Part shown: positions 8,522 to 19,000 of the stretch, in pieces
Layout: each line of letters starts with the position of its first letter
How positions within the stretch are numbered: position 1 is the first letter of the stretch
Origin: a bacterium D16-34
Lineage (GTDB): Bacteria; Actinomycetota; Coriobacteriia; Coriobacteriales; Eggerthellaceae
Reading direction: 5' to 3'
NCBI GenBank assembly: GCA_003612515.1
Contig: RAZB01000002.1
Span: forward strand, 1 to 64,000
Length of the DNA stretch: 64,000 bases
The notes under the pieces: generated by a model
Told to the model about the DNA's origin: nothing
The model's input: the letters and a program-made list of their open reading frames with translations, nothing else
The model's database searches: none
Position numbers and translations under genes: made by a program

Positions 8522-10090
8522 ATGAAAGTATTCGAAGGCACAATATTGACCGTGGATGCACATGACAGTGTTGCGCGTTATTTGGTTGAAGATAACGGCG
8601 AAATTGTCTATGTCGGAAGCGATCTACCAGATCAGTATGAAGCCTATGGGCGTATTCAGCTGGGTAACCGTGCACTTTGTCCAGCATTTGTTGACACCCA
8701 TGAGCATTTAGCATCATTTGCTACGTTTAATGCAGGACTGAACGTAATGCATGCACGATCCAATGCTGAGATCATGGAGATGGTTGCTCAATTTGCTCAG
8801 AGCTGCACCGATAAAACACTGGTGGCTTTTGGTGCATCTCCTTACTCGGTAATTGAGGGGCGATTGCTTTCGCGCGAAGAGCTTGATCGCGCCTGTCCTG
8901 ATAAGCCTATATTTATGGTGAAATACGATGGGCATGCATGTGTTGTAAACACCAAGCTGCTTGAGATAGTCAATGGTAAGGTTTCTGGTTTGCGCGGTTA
9001 TCATCCTGATACCGGAGAGATGAACCAAGAGGCGTTTTTTGCCGTAAGCGACTACATTACTGGCAGTCTTTCCATCCCTCAACTCGTTGGAAACATCCAG
9101 CGCGCTTTTGATTGTCTAGCAGCTCGCGGCATAGGTATGGTGCATACCGTCAGTGGAGTTGGTTTTACGGGCAATTTGGATATCAGCCTTGAGCAATGGA
9201 TTGGAAAAAGCGCACAAAGCGGTTTTCAAGTTCGCGTATTTCCGCAATCTATGGATGTTTCAGTTGCCACAAAGCGCAATCTTTTACGAATAGGCGGATG
9301 TTTCGCCTGTGCGCTTGATGGTTGTTTTGGGAGTCATGATGCTGCAATTTTGGAGCCCTATAAAGATAGCGAAGGCGGAAGCGGTGTACTTTACTACTCA
9401 GACGAGCAGGTAATTGAGTTTTGTAAGGCTGCCAACAGGGCAGGACTTCAAATTGAGATGCATGCCATAGGGGACGCTGCCTTTGAGCAGGCAGCTCGTG
9501 CACTGAAGGCGGCATTGGATGAATATCCGCGAATGGATCATCGTCATGGAATCATCCATGCTTGCTTGCCAACCGATGAAGCGCTCGAAATTTGTGCGCA
9601 ATACAACATACATTTCCCCATGCAAACAAGCTTTATTGATTGGCCGCAGGAGCCTGATTCTTATTTAGCTTCAGTACTGGGTGAGAAGCGTGCGCAAAAG
9701 CTCAATCCGCTTCGTCGCTATGTGGATGCTGGTATTGTGCTATCAGCGGGGTCTGATGCTCCCTGCACTGATCCAGACCCTTTGTTATGGATGCATCGCG
9801 CATGTAATCACACTAACGTAGATGAGCGCTTAACTGTGCAGGAGGCGCTGCGCATGTGCACCTATAATGGCGCTTGGACTTGTTTTGACGAAAATGAACG
9901 TGGCTCATTAGAGGCGGGAAAGATTGCTGATATGGTGCTGCTTTCACAAAATCCTTACGAGATAGACCCAGCTGATTTATTAAGCATTGAGGTCGAACAG
10001 CTGTATTTAGCGGGCAAGCCTTATCAAACGCAGCGGCAAGGGTTTGTATCTGCAGTGGTTAAAGGCATGTTTTCGCATGCGAAAATTTAA
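8522..10090 (+). CDS. Amidohydrolase family 3 protein (YtcJ-like)
   Basis: A 522-residue metal-dependent hydrolase of the amidohydrolase superfamily, YtcJ-like branch, whose members act on C-N bonds of largely unknown substrates. Visible metal-site motifs are V-D-T-H-E-H (His60, His62), H-A-I-G-D-A-A, H-G-I-I-H-A and the late S-A-G-S-D-A-P aspartate; the C-terminal G-S-L-E-A-G-K-I-A-D strand is typical of the small beta-sandwich. The ATG at 8522 (M-K-V-F-E-G-T-I-L-T-V-D) is chosen over an in-frame ATG at 8450 because AAAGGAT lies just before it. It stands alone between the pseudogene and the LCP genes and lacks a signal peptide, so it should be cytoplasmic. The substrate cannot be read from the sequence. 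Confidence 0.85.
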   Translation: MKVFEGTILTVDAHDSVARYLVEDNGEIVYVGSDLPDQYEAYGRIQLGNRALCPAFVDTHEHLASFATFNAGLNVMHARSNAEIMEMVAQFAQSCTDKTLVAFGASPYSVIEGRLLSREELDRACPDKPIFMVKYDGHACVVNTKLLEIVNGKVSGLRGYHPDTGEMNQEAFFAVSDYITGSLSIPQLVGNIQRAFDCLAARGIGMVHTVSGVGFTGNLDISLEQWIGKSAQSGFQVRVFPQSMDVSVATKRNLLRIGGCFACALDGCFGSHDAAILEPYKDSEGGSGVLYYSDEQVIEFCKAANRAGLQIEMHAIGDAAFEQAARALKAALDEYPRMDHRHGIIHACLPTDEALEICAQYNIHFPMQTSFIDWPQEPDSYLASVLGEKRAQKLNPLRRYVDAGIVLSAGSDAPCTDPDPLLWMHRACNHTNVDERLTVQEALRMCTYNGAWTCFDENERGSLEAGKIADMVLLSQNPYEIDPADLLSIEVEQLYLAGKPYQTQRQGFVSAVVKGMFSHAKI

Positions 10091-10297
10091 GTAGCTCGGC
10101 TGGTTTTTGTAATCGTTTACCAAAAGAGACGTACGGTTTTGCGCGTTGCATGTTCGTGCGTTGCTTTCATGTCCGTAAGCCTAAAAGTGAGCGACACCTC
10201 ATAGCGCTATGTTATTATTTTCAGTTGGCTAACTGATATAGTTCGCGTAAGAGCGAATCATACATGAGAGATGGATAAGCAAAAAGGAGTGAACATA

Positions 10298-11512
10298 TTG
10301 GACACCCGCAATAACGCACGCCATACTACGGGGAATCAAGATACCTCATATTATGCACGTGATCGATATGTTGGGGGCGGAAGACATGCTGGCGCACCGC
10401 AAGGGTATCAGCCTCAAAGGCGCGCAAATTCCTCATCAGCACGAAGTTGCGGCGCTCATGCGCGTCCGACAGCGCAAGAGCTCTATCCTGACTACATCAA
10501 TAAACGCAAAAAGAAGTTCCGTACCAAGCATATATTGCAAGGTGTTTTAGCTGCCGTTTTAGCTCTGGTATTGGTGGGTGTTGGTTATGGCATTTGGTAT
10601 ACCATCGCGCTCAACAATGCACTTTCTATGGGTGCCGAGCAGAATGCTGCAGTTCACGAAGCCTTGGTTGCGTCTGAGGCGGGACAGCCGTTTTATGTGC
10701 TCGTCTTGGGTTCCGATTCTCGCGAGGGTTCAGGCACCTCGGATAAGGAATACGAATCAGGAGATCAGCAGCGATCTGATGTAATGATTTTAGTTCGCGT
10801 AGATCCGTCAGTTCGCGAACTTACGATGGTTACTATCCCTCGTGATACGCCGCTTACCCTCGATGACGGAAGCGTTGTTAAGATTAATGAGGCATATAAC
10901 ATTGGTGGCGCTCCCATGACTATCAAGGCAGTGTCAAATTTAACTGGTGTTCCAATTTCTCATTATGCTGAAATACATTTTTCAGAATTGGAAGAGATTG
11001 TTGATAAGCTTGGTGGCGTGACCGTAAATGTTGATACAGAGCTTTCTTACCAGGATGCATTAACTGGCGAAACTATTACGATTGAGCCAGGTGAGCAGAC
11101 ACTCGATGGTCAGCAAGCGCAAATTTTTGCTCGTGCTCGTCATGAATATGCAACCGATCAGGATATGCATCGTCAAAACAACGTTCGCGAACTTGCTGAG
11201 GCAATTTTGAAGAAGGCTTTAGATGCCCCGCTTTTTGATCTACCAAACGTGGTTTTGAGCTTGGCTTCTTGCGTTGGAACCGACATGCAGACCCCTGAAA
11301 TTATTTCACTTGCGAGCGCTTTTGCAGGCGGATCGGGCAAGATGACTATTTATAGTTGTTCAGGTCCAAGCGCTGGTGATATTAATGAAGCTGCAGGGGG
11401 AATATGGCTTTGTTACGAAAACCCTGAGGGTTGGGCAAACCTGATGGAGGTCGTGAATACGGGCGCAGATCCTTCTGATGTAGATGTGAACTCTACTGCC
11501 ATCATTCCGTAA
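10298..11512 (+). CDS. LytR-CpsA-Psr (LCP) family cell-wall polymer ligase 1
   Basis: LCP proteins transfer lipid-linked glycopolymers such as teichoic acids or capsule from undecaprenyl pyrophosphate to peptidoglycan on the outer face of the membrane. The product has a basic, disordered cytoplasmic N-terminus (about 65 residues), one membrane segment (G-V-L-A-A-V-L-A-L-V-L-V-G-V-G) and an extracellular LCP domain with V-L-V-L-G-S-D-S-R, R-S-D-V-M-I-L-V-R-V-D, I-P-R-D-T and the late A-R-A-R-H motif that bind the pyrophosphate. TTG at 10298 has GGAG 8 bases upstream; an in-frame ATG at 10271 lacks a site, so either is possible. A second LCP gene follows 69 bases later. Confidence 0.9.
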   Translation: MDTRNNARHTTGNQDTSYYARDRYVGGGRHAGAPQGYQPQRRANSSSARSCGAHARPTAQELYPDYINKRKKKFRTKHILQGVLAAVLALVLVGVGYGIWYTIALNNALSMGAEQNAAVHEALVASEAGQPFYVLVLGSDSREGSGTSDKEYESGDQQRSDVMILVRVDPSVRELTMVTIPRDTPLTLDDGSVVKINEAYNIGGAPMTIKAVSNLTGVPISHYAEIHFSELEEIVDKLGGVTVNVDTELSYQDALTGETITIEPGEQTLDGQQAQIFARARHEYATDQDMHRQNNVRELAEAILKKALDAPLFDLPNVVLSLASCVGTDMQTPEIISLASAFAGGSGKMTIYSCSGPSAGDINEAAGGIWLCYENPEGWANLMEVVNTGADPSDVDVNSTAIIP

Positions 11513-11581
11513 GCGTGGTATTCTGTTTCGAAGGTTAAGCGATAGCCAATTGGAGTAAAAATGCAAAAGGAGGATGGCATC

Positions 11582-12556
11582 GTGAAATTATGGAAGAAAG
11601 CAGCGCTCTTTGTTTGCGCTGGTGTTTTAGCCTTTGCGCTTGTTGGTTGTTCACCGGAGCCTGAGGCACCTGAGCCAACTGACGTTGAGCTGATGAACAA
11701 TCAAGCCGCACCTGAAGAAAACGAAGCTGATACAACGCCGTTTTGGGTGCTTGTGGTAGGTAATGACTCACGTACGGGCACCGTTGAAATTGATAAGCCT
11801 GAATACGCTAATGGCGTTGGCCGTTCCGACACTATGATGTTGCTTAGAGTTGATCCGCAGACCTACCAAATTGGTATCGTGACTGTTCCGCGCGATACGA
11901 TGTGCACCTACGATGACCAAACCATGAAAATTAATGACTCGTATTTCTGGGGTGGTATGCCAGCATTGCTTGAGCAGGTTGAGCTCTTGACGGGTGTAAA
12001 GCCAAAATACTATTTGGATATGGACTTCGTTGAGTTTGAGAATGCGATTAATGAAATTGGTGGCGTAACTGCTAATGTGCCAATTGATATGCAACTTGAC
12101 GACATCGTTACTGGTGAGCGCATTGAGCTTTCGGCAGGCGAGCAGCACCTCGATGGCAATCAAGCTCTTGTTTTAGCTCGCTCTCGCAAGCAGTATGCAG
12201 ACGACTTGGATGCATGTCGCCAAATTCAGGATCGTCAAATTGTTGCAAATCTCATTGAGCAAATTGCCGCAAACCCTGCAGATGCAGCAAGTGCTTGTCA
12301 GGTGCTTTTAGACAATATGGATACCAACTGGGATGCGGCCAATATGATCGAAATGGTTGGTGCTTTTGCTAATAATGCTGACAAGATCTCGATTATTTCA
12401 GGAACCGGTCCTTATGAAGGTGGCGTTGACGAAGGTACGCAGCTGTGGATGACCACACGTGACGAAAATATCTGGAAAGAGGTCATTAGTGCAGTTGAAG
12501 CAGGTCAGGAGCCAACAAGTATTGTCCCGCTGCCAGAAGTGAATGCTGCTTCGTAG
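11582..12556 (+). CDS. LytR-CpsA-Psr family protein 2, lipoprotein
   Basis: A second LCP ligase, 324 residues, that differs from its neighbour in being a predicted lipoprotein: the signal peptide ends with L-V-G-C, so the cysteine should carry the lipid anchor instead of a membrane helix. The LCP core is intact: V-V-G-N-D-S-R, R-S-D-T-M-M-L-L-R-V-D, V-P-R-D-T, then A-R-S-R-K-Q-Y. The start is GTG at 11582, 8 bases after AAGGAGG (11567-11573); an ATG at 11561 precedes that site and is unlikely. The pair probably arose by duplication. Together with the nearby glycosyltransferase and choline genes they point to attachment of a wall polymer at the cell surface. Confidence 0.9.
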   Translation: MKLWKKAALFVCAGVLAFALVGCSPEPEAPEPTDVELMNNQAAPEENEADTTPFWVLVVGNDSRTGTVEIDKPEYANGVGRSDTMMLLRVDPQTYQIGIVTVPRDTMCTYDDQTMKINDSYFWGGMPALLEQVELLTGVKPKYYLDMDFVEFENAINEIGGVTANVPIDMQLDDIVTGERIELSAGEQHLDGNQALVLARSRKQYADDLDACRQIQDRQIVANLIEQIAANPADAASACQVLLDNMDTNWDAANMIEMVGAFANNADKISIISGTGPYEGGVDEGTQLWMTTRDENIWKEVISAVEAGQEPTSIVPLPEVNAAS

Positions 12557-12584
12557 TATATAAAGCATCCTGCTTATAAGCTTA

Positions 12585-12614
12585 AAATGCGTCGCCTAAA
12601 GGCGGCGCATTTTT
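12585..12614 (+). terminator. Rho-independent terminator of the LCP operon
   Basis: AAATGCGTCGCC (12585-12596) and GGCGGCGCATTT (12601-12612) form a 12-base stem with one G-U pair and a TAAA loop, ending in a run of five T. Confidence 0.85.
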
Positions 12615-12632
12615 GATGTATTGGTGCGCTTT

Positions 12633-12735
12633 GGCGCGAAAGCCGCATGTGGCGCAAAACTGTATCTACGGCGAAAACCGCACATGGTGCGAAAGCCGCA
12701 CGTGGCACGGAAGTCGCACGTGGCACGTGCAAGCA
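12633..12735. repeat. 18-base degenerate tandem repeat
   Basis: Five to six imperfect copies of a unit close to GGCGCGAAAGCCGCACGT run head to tail from 12633, e.g. 12633-12650, 12686-12703 and 12704-12721. They fill the gap between the LCP terminator and the stop codon of the convergent glycosyltransferase gene. Confidence 0.6.
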
Positions 12736-12745
12736 GAATCTTGCG

Positions 12746-13858
12746 CTATGAGCGACCTTCGCGCTTCTTTTTGTGGGTGAGATAGTGGCGTGTCGAGTAA
12801 AGCGTAAACGACGGTCCGACGTTTTTGATGTTATACATACCTTGTTTAACAAGGTTGCCCAGGTAATGAATGTGTCCTCCTTGAGGCGGCTCATATCCCA
12901 TGATTTCGCAATAAAGAGCTTTAGCGCCTGGTGAGAGTTCAGGATGGGTGAGCACAAGTTGTTTATCCATACGGCTAAACATGGCTTGTGCGGCTTGGTA
13001 GACATCTTCGTGTGTGAGATCAACATATTCAATAATGCCGCTTAGGTAGGTGAAACCACGAGAGATGTGTGCGCGTAAAACACGCTCATCGCGTACCCCA
13101 AGCTCATCAAGGATATCTTGCATGTCATTCCATCTGTCAAATGGTAAAAGCGTGCTTTTCTCCGCAAAGCTTTGAGACTTCTCAGGCGTTTCTTCGCGAT
13201 AGCAATAGTAAGGCGTATCAAGATAGGCTATGGCGTTTGCGCGACAGAGCGTCTCCATCAAGAATGGGTTGTCCGCCCAGCCTGCACCGGGAATCGGCTT
13301 AAAGCGGATATTGAATTCATCCAGAAAAGCCTTGCTATAGATTGCCGACCAGATACTTGGATGATGAGTTAGCAAATGCGCCGCCTCGGTGATGACAAAA
13401 GGTTGCGCGGGCGGGTTTACGCGATTTTTGTAACTACAGTTTATCTTGCGTTGCTCAGGCGTATCAGGCATCCAGATGCGCCAGTAAGGCGTTTTGATTA
13501 TTTGGGGGATAGGATCAAGTGTTGCCGCGAAAGCAAGCATATCTGCATACATACCCGGCTCAATCCAGTCATCAGGCTCAACAATGGCAATCCAGGTTCC
13601 GTGTGCTTCTTCAAGACCGCGATTACAAGTTGCACCATAGCCCTCATTTTGTTTGTCGATAATACGAATTCTCGAATCTGATGCAGCGTAGCGGTTCATG
13701 ATCTCAAGAGAGTCGTCAGTTGAGCCGTCGTTGAGGCAAAGAACTTCAAGGTTTTGATGCGTCTGTCCAAGAATACTGTCCAAGCATTGTTCAAGATAAG
13801 GACCTGCATTAAATGTTGGCACAATAACGCTTATAAGTTCGGTGCGTGGATCGAACAT
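12746..13858 (-). CDS. Family 2 glycosyltransferase
   Basis: A 370-residue GT-A-fold glycosyltransferase that adds a sugar from a nucleotide donor to a cell-surface polymer at the cytoplasmic membrane. Residues 8-50 hold the family start (I-S-V-I-V-P-T-F-N-A-G, then L-N-D-G-S-T-D-D-S), and the metal-binding acidic motif is in V-E-P-D-D-W-I near residue 95. The remaining 240 residues show no membrane helix. The ATG at 13858 is preceded by GAGGTGAT. It lies 62 bases downstream of the Pce-like esterase gene on the same strand, so the two may share a transcript, which would connect it with the choline-bearing wall polymer. Donor and acceptor are unknown. Confidence 0.88.
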   Translation of the reverse strand: MFDPRTELISVIVPTFNAGPYLEQCLDSILGQTHQNLEVLCLNDGSTDDSLEIMNRYAASDSRIRIIDKQNEGYGATCNRGLEEAHGTWIAIVEPDDWIEPGMYADMLAFAATLDPIPQIIKTPYWRIWMPDTPEQRKINCSYKNRVNPPAQPFVITEAAHLLTHHPSIWSAIYSKAFLDEFNIRFKPIPGAGWADNPFLMETLCRANAIAYLDTPYYCYREETPEKSQSFAEKSTLLPFDRWNDMQDILDELGVRDERVLRAHISRGFTYLSGIIEYVDLTHEDVYQAAQAMFSRMDKQLVLTHPELSPGAKALYCEIMGYEPPQGGHIHYLGNLVKQGMYNIKNVGPSFTLYSTRHYLTHKKKREGRS

Positions 13859-13920
13859 AGAACTATCACCTCAGTGTTGATTGCATATATAGGTTTAGTG
13901 CGCGAATTTTCGCGACGTTT

Positions 13921-15897
13921 CTATTGTAAGGCACCTGATGCGTTAAAGGTATACCAAACGCCATCGATGGTAGCGCCTCCGGTAACCATTGCTCCAGATG
14001 AATTGAGATAGTACCAGGTGTTGTTGAGCTTGAGCCAGCCAGTATGCATTGCCCCTGAACTTTTGAGGTAGTACCACTCATTGTTGATATGCTTCCACCC
14101 GGTAGCCATTGCACCTGATGGGTTGAGATAGTACCAGCTGCCCGCTACCTTCAACCACCCGGTTGCCATCGCACCTGATGAGCGCAGGTAGTACCAACTG
14201 CCATTGACAAGCTTCCATCCGGTAGCCATCGCACCTGACGGATTGAGGTAGTACCAAGATCCATTGATCTTTCCCCAGCCGGTATGCATAGCCCCTGATG
14301 CACGGAGGTAATACCAGCTACCATTGATATGCTTCCACCCGGTAGCCATATCACCTGAGTCATAATTGAGGTAATACCACTGGTTGTTGATAAGCTGCCA
14401 ACCTTCTCGCATAGCTCCGCTTTGGGGGTCGAGATAATACCAGGTACCCCAGTTGTTTTGCCAGCCAGTTGCCATGGCGCCATTAGATTTCAGGTAATAC
14501 CAAACGCCACTCACCTTGATCCAACGGTTGGCGAGCATCGCCCCTGAATTGTCGAGCCAATACCAACTACCGTCAACTTGTTGCCAACCACGAGCCATGG
14601 TTGCATTGTCTTTAAGGTAATACCAGCTACCCTTGTCCTTTATCCACGAAGATTCAGTGGCGTAAGGGCTGTTGTCAAACCAATAATAGGTGGGATTTTG
14701 CGAAGTGGTAGTTTGTGCTACCCATCCGTTTTGTATGGTTGGAACACCATTTATGCTTGCTAGTACGATTGGGGAAGTATTGCGCAGCCGAAGCAATAGC
14801 TGATTGTCTTGCATATTGGACGTGATGCCTTGCGAAGAGATAGTAACAACAATTGCTTGGCGATTCAGATTTGCTGCATCTTCTGCCGTAAAAACTGCCG
14901 TGTTGAAGCTTTCTAAAAGATCAGCTGCTTGTGAATTGATGCCGCGATAATTGCCGGTCACAATGGCAATGTGCGGTCGCAGGGACTGCAAAAAATTTGC
15001 TGTGTTCGAATGAAGAGCTCCATGGTGTCCAAGTTTTAATAGGTCAACTCGTCCCAGCTGGGCAGCAAGCCTATCTTCGTCACCATGATAATTGTTGATG
15101 TCTCCTGCTAGAAATGCCTTTTTGCCATAAGCGCTAACCAAAACACCCCAGCTGTAATCATTGCAATCATTGACGCCGGCATCTAAGTTGTGTTGGTAAT
15201 TCATGATTTCGATGGTGGCATTTCCCAAGGTAATCACGGGATTTCCCACATACGTACCGTCGTCAAGCGGAATGTCGCTTACTTGTGTAGTAAGTGATGT
15301 GTCAAAGGTTTGAATGATGCGTGCACCATTGTTTTGCGCTGCCATCATGAGGTGATCGTAGACATATTGGTTGTCCCAGAGATTCGCCGGATTAGTGACG
15401 ATGCTGTCGTCATAGTATGGCGTATAAACGAGTGCCGGTTTAAAAGCGTTTATGATCTCATCTGCTGTTCCAATGTGGTCAGAGTGAGGGTGAGTGCCAA
15501 TATAAAAGTCGAAGTTTTGTGGGGTGACTCCTAGCGAGCGCAAATACGCAATCACCTCATCTTCGACGCCTTGATTGCGGGTAATGCCGGAGCGAAGCGG
15601 GTAGCGTGGATCATTTCCGGAGGGGAAATCATTGTCTTCGCCGGAATCTACCATGGCGAAGTGTCCATTTGACTCTAAGACAATAGCGTCCATCCAAAGG
15701 AAGGGAAGCACATGGATGCGGACGCTGGAAGTATTGATTTGCGCATGCGTTGAGGGACTTGCGCTGCCGTCATTGGAGGTATCTGCCTGATTGGCCGCAG
15801 CAGGGGATGTAACAAAGAGCGAAATAATAAAGGCAAGTATGAGTGAGATAAACACAAAATAGCGTGTACAAACTGATGTTTTGTTGCGAGCAAACAT
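13921..15897 (-). CDS. Pce-like phosphorylcholine esterase with choline-binding repeats
   Basis: A 658-residue secreted protein. A signal peptide (M-F-A-R-N-K start, hydrophobic core, A-A-A-N) is followed by a metallo-beta-lactamase fold at about residues 58-380 with the metal motif T-H-P-H-S-D-H-I-G (His136, His138, Asp140, His141). From about residue 400 to the end there are about twelve 20-residue choline-binding repeats of the pattern G-S-W-Y-Y-L-x-x-S-G-A-M-A-T-G-W. This architecture is that of pneumococcal Pce/CbpE, which removes phosphocholine from teichoic acid. A ComEC-like competence nuclease shares the fold but not the repeats. ATG 15897 is chosen because a signal peptide starts there; AAGGAG is rather far (13 bases). 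It is divergent from the amidase at 16074. The enzyme assignment is an inference from architecture. Confidence 0.8.
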   Translation of the reverse strand: MFARNKTSVCTRYFVFISLILAFIISLFVTSPAAANQADTSNDGSASPSTHAQINTSSVRIHVLPFLWMDAIVLESNGHFAMVDSGEDNDFPSGNDPRYPLRSGITRNQGVEDEVIAYLRSLGVTPQNFDFYIGTHPHSDHIGTADEIINAFKPALVYTPYYDDSIVTNPANLWDNQYVYDHLMMAAQNNGARIIQTFDTSLTTQVSDIPLDDGTYVGNPVITLGNATIEIMNYQHNLDAGVNDCNDYSWGVLVSAYGKKAFLAGDINNYHGDEDRLAAQLGRVDLLKLGHHGALHSNTANFLQSLRPHIAIVTGNYRGINSQAADLLESFNTAVFTAEDAANLNRQAIVVTISSQGITSNMQDNQLLLRLRNTSPIVLASINGVPTIQNGWVAQTTTSQNPTYYWFDNSPYATESSWIKDKGSWYYLKDNATMARGWQQVDGSWYWLDNSGAMLANRWIKVSGVWYYLKSNGAMATGWQNNWGTWYYLDPQSGAMREGWQLINNQWYYLNYDSGDMATGWKHINGSWYYLRASGAMHTGWGKINGSWYYLNPSGAMATGWKLVNGSWYYLRSSGAMATGWLKVAGSWYYLNPSGAMATGWKHINNEWYYLKSSGAMHTGWLKLNNTWYYLNSSGAMVTGGATIDGVWYTFNASGALQ

Positions 15898-16073
15898 ACG
15901 AGTAAGTGGACTCCTTATAAGGGTATTTTCGTGTGCTAAATCTGTAAGATTGGTCAGTATAGACCATTTGCCACTAAAAAACCTGCCTTTCAAAAAAGAT
16001 GCTGGTATACTTCCATAACAACGCATTCACGCGACACAAGTAATCTAAATATAGTAGGTACGGGGGTGCTTCT

Positions 16074-19000
16074 ATGAGCCAGTCTCTGGCTAAATTTGCT
16101 CAGTCATTTTTATCGGTCGTGCTTGCAGGAGCCTTGGTTTTTTCTTGCCCAGTGCAAGGTTTTGCTGCCGAGACCACGCGTCATAGTGATGACGAAAGCG
16201 CAATTTCTGCTTTTGACGAGTCGTCCGATGCAAGCTTGTTGGATGAATCTCAAACCTTTGATGCTTTGTCTACAGAGGCACAGACGCTCGATTCAAGCTC
16301 TGATAGCGAAGATGCTTTGTCGGATACGGCAGATTCTGCAGATACAGAGATGCAATCAGAACCTGAAGCTTTACCAGAGTCTATTGCGTCAGATGAAATC
16401 GTGGAGCTTTCTGATGAGGTAGTTGCGCAATCTGATGCACCGTTTGATGCTGATGCAGATCAAAATGCATCGGATGTGTTGGACGCAGGGCTTTCGCCTG
16501 CATTTGTTTACTTCGACAAAGAGAGCGTGTCACTTGGCGAAGAGCAGCTGATTGCGCTTGTTGTTGATGATGAGTCCTTCGAGGTGGCATCGGCGCGATT
16601 GGCATACGAGAGTGCTGCTGGTGCGCACAAAATTGTTGAGGCAATTACGTGTGCGGAAAATGCTGCGCTCTTTTCAGTCACCCCACACGAATTGGGTATT
16701 TATACGCTGCTAGAAGCGGAGCTTACCAGCACTGATGGCCAAGTAAGCAAGATGGATCTTCGTCCGCAAACCGAAGAAGATGGACCATGCGTCTTTTTGG
16801 CGAGTGAACCCGCAGCTGGCGTTGAGGCTTTAGCTGATCTTGGCGAAGAGGCTGATGTGTCGGTATTTACGCTCAGCGATGAAGCTGACGCAGTGGTAGA
16901 AGCGCCTTCACTAGATGTTGCTGCACAAGTTGCCGACGAGGTGGTGGCTACTGACGAGGCGATAACTTCTGGCGCACGAGCACAAGCATCTGAGGTTTCG
17001 GTTGCACCTGCACAATATAATGCTCAGCAGCAAAGTGCGATTGTATCTCAGGCAGCATCACCAGCGATAGAGAAGGCAAAACGTGGTGAAACACTTGTTA
17101 TTGCACTTGATCCTGGTCATGGTGGCTCGGATAGCGGGGCGAACGACTCTGCGGTGTCGGGATCTCCTACGGTACACGAGAAGAATGTGACGCTCAAAAT
17201 TGCGCAGTATTGTAAAACTGCACTTGAGCGCTACAACGTGCGCGTATATATGACCCGCACAACTGATGTATATGTTGGCTTGTCCGAGCGTGTACGCCGT
17301 GCAAAAAGCGCTGGCGCGGATGTTTTCATCAGTATTCATATCAATTCGGCTGCAGCTACTTCTGCCAATGGTGCTGAAGTGTGGTATCCCAATTCCAGTA
17401 GCTATAGACATGATCTTCACGAAGAAGGCAAGCAGCTTGCAAGCAGTATCGTGAAAAAGCTGTCTGCGCTTGGATTGCAAAATCGCGGAATAAAGACGCT
17501 GAATGCAACTAATGGTTACACTTATCCCAACAATGGCGGTATCGGGGATTATTACACGGTTATAGCTGATGCTCGCGAGGCTGGTATGGCAGGCTTGATT
17601 GTTGAGCATGCCTTCATATCGAATGCTTCCGAGAGCGCCAAGCTCAAACAAGAGTCTTTTTTGAAGCAGCTCGGCGAAGCGGATGCCGCGGGTATCGTGG
17701 AGGCATATGGTTTACGCGTGCCGTGGCAGCAAGTTGGCAACAAGTGGCGCTTGATGCTCAGCGATGGTAGCTATGCTAAGAATTGCTGGCAGCAAGTAAA
17801 CGGTGCATGGTATTGGTTTGACGATGACGCCTTTGCAGCTACGGGCTGGCGAACGATTTCAAATAAGAAGTACTACTTTTCAACCTCGACATGCGCCATG
17901 CTAACTGGCTGGCAAAAGATTGGTGGCAAATGGTATTACTTCCTCAAATCATCAGGTGCTATGCATACTGGTTGGCTTACGCTTTCTGGTTCTAAATACT
18001 ACCTTGACCCAAATACAGGCGTCATGGTAACCGGTCAATCAAAAATTGATGGCAAGGTTTACACCTTTGACACTTCAGGTAAGTTACAAATAACTTCAGC
18101 AACCGGCTGGAACAAAATTGATGGTAAATGGTATTACTATCTTTCCGGCGGTATTGCAAAAACTGGATGGTTGCAACAAGGAAGTACCTGGTATTGGCTT
18201 GATCAAAACACCGGCGAAATGGCTGTTGGTAAAAAGAAAGTCAATGGCAAGTGGTACTACTTCAACCCCTCTAACGGCGCAATGCGTGCTAATACGTGGT
18301 TGAAATTAGATAACACTTGGTATTGGGCAGATACCTCTGGTGCATTTCGTGAGAATGCGTGGCTCCAACTTGGAGGCGTGTGGTATTACCTTAAGAGTGA
18401 TGGTGTTATGGCCACCGCTTGGCACCAGGTTGCAGGCAAGTGGTACTACTTCAACCCTTCAAACGGCGCAATGCGAACCTATGGTTGGCTTAAGGTGAAC
18501 AATGACTGGTTCTGGCTTGAGTCTTCAGGAGCAGCGCGCGAAAACGCGTGGCTTCAGCTGGGAGGCGTGTGGTACTACCTCAAAAACGGCGGGTATATGG
18601 CCACCGCTTGGCACCAGGTTGCAGGCAAGTGGTACTACTTCAACCCTTCAAACGGCGCAATGCGAACCTATGGTTGGCTTAAGGTGAACAATGACTGGTT
18701 CTGGCTTGAGTCTTCAGGAGCAGCGCGCGAAAACGCGTGGCTTCAGCTGGGAGGCGTGTGGTACTACCTCAAAAACGGCGGGTATATGGCCACCGCTTGG
18801 CACCAGGTTGCAGGCAAGTGGTACTACTTCAACCCTTCAAACGGCGCAATGGTTACTGGTACTAAGACCATTGATGGTAAAACGTATACCTTTGCCTCAT
18901 CGGGTGTATGCACTAATCCTCCTGCCGATCAAGTGAATTCCGAAAACGTAGCCGATGCGGTATTAGATTCAACGGGCAATAACTATGCCATTATGGGTAC

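Noticed and set aside
13921-15897. ComEC-type DNA-uptake nuclease
   Set aside because: The metallo-beta-lactamase core is similar, but there are no membrane helices besides the signal peptide and the C-terminus is a choline-binding module.
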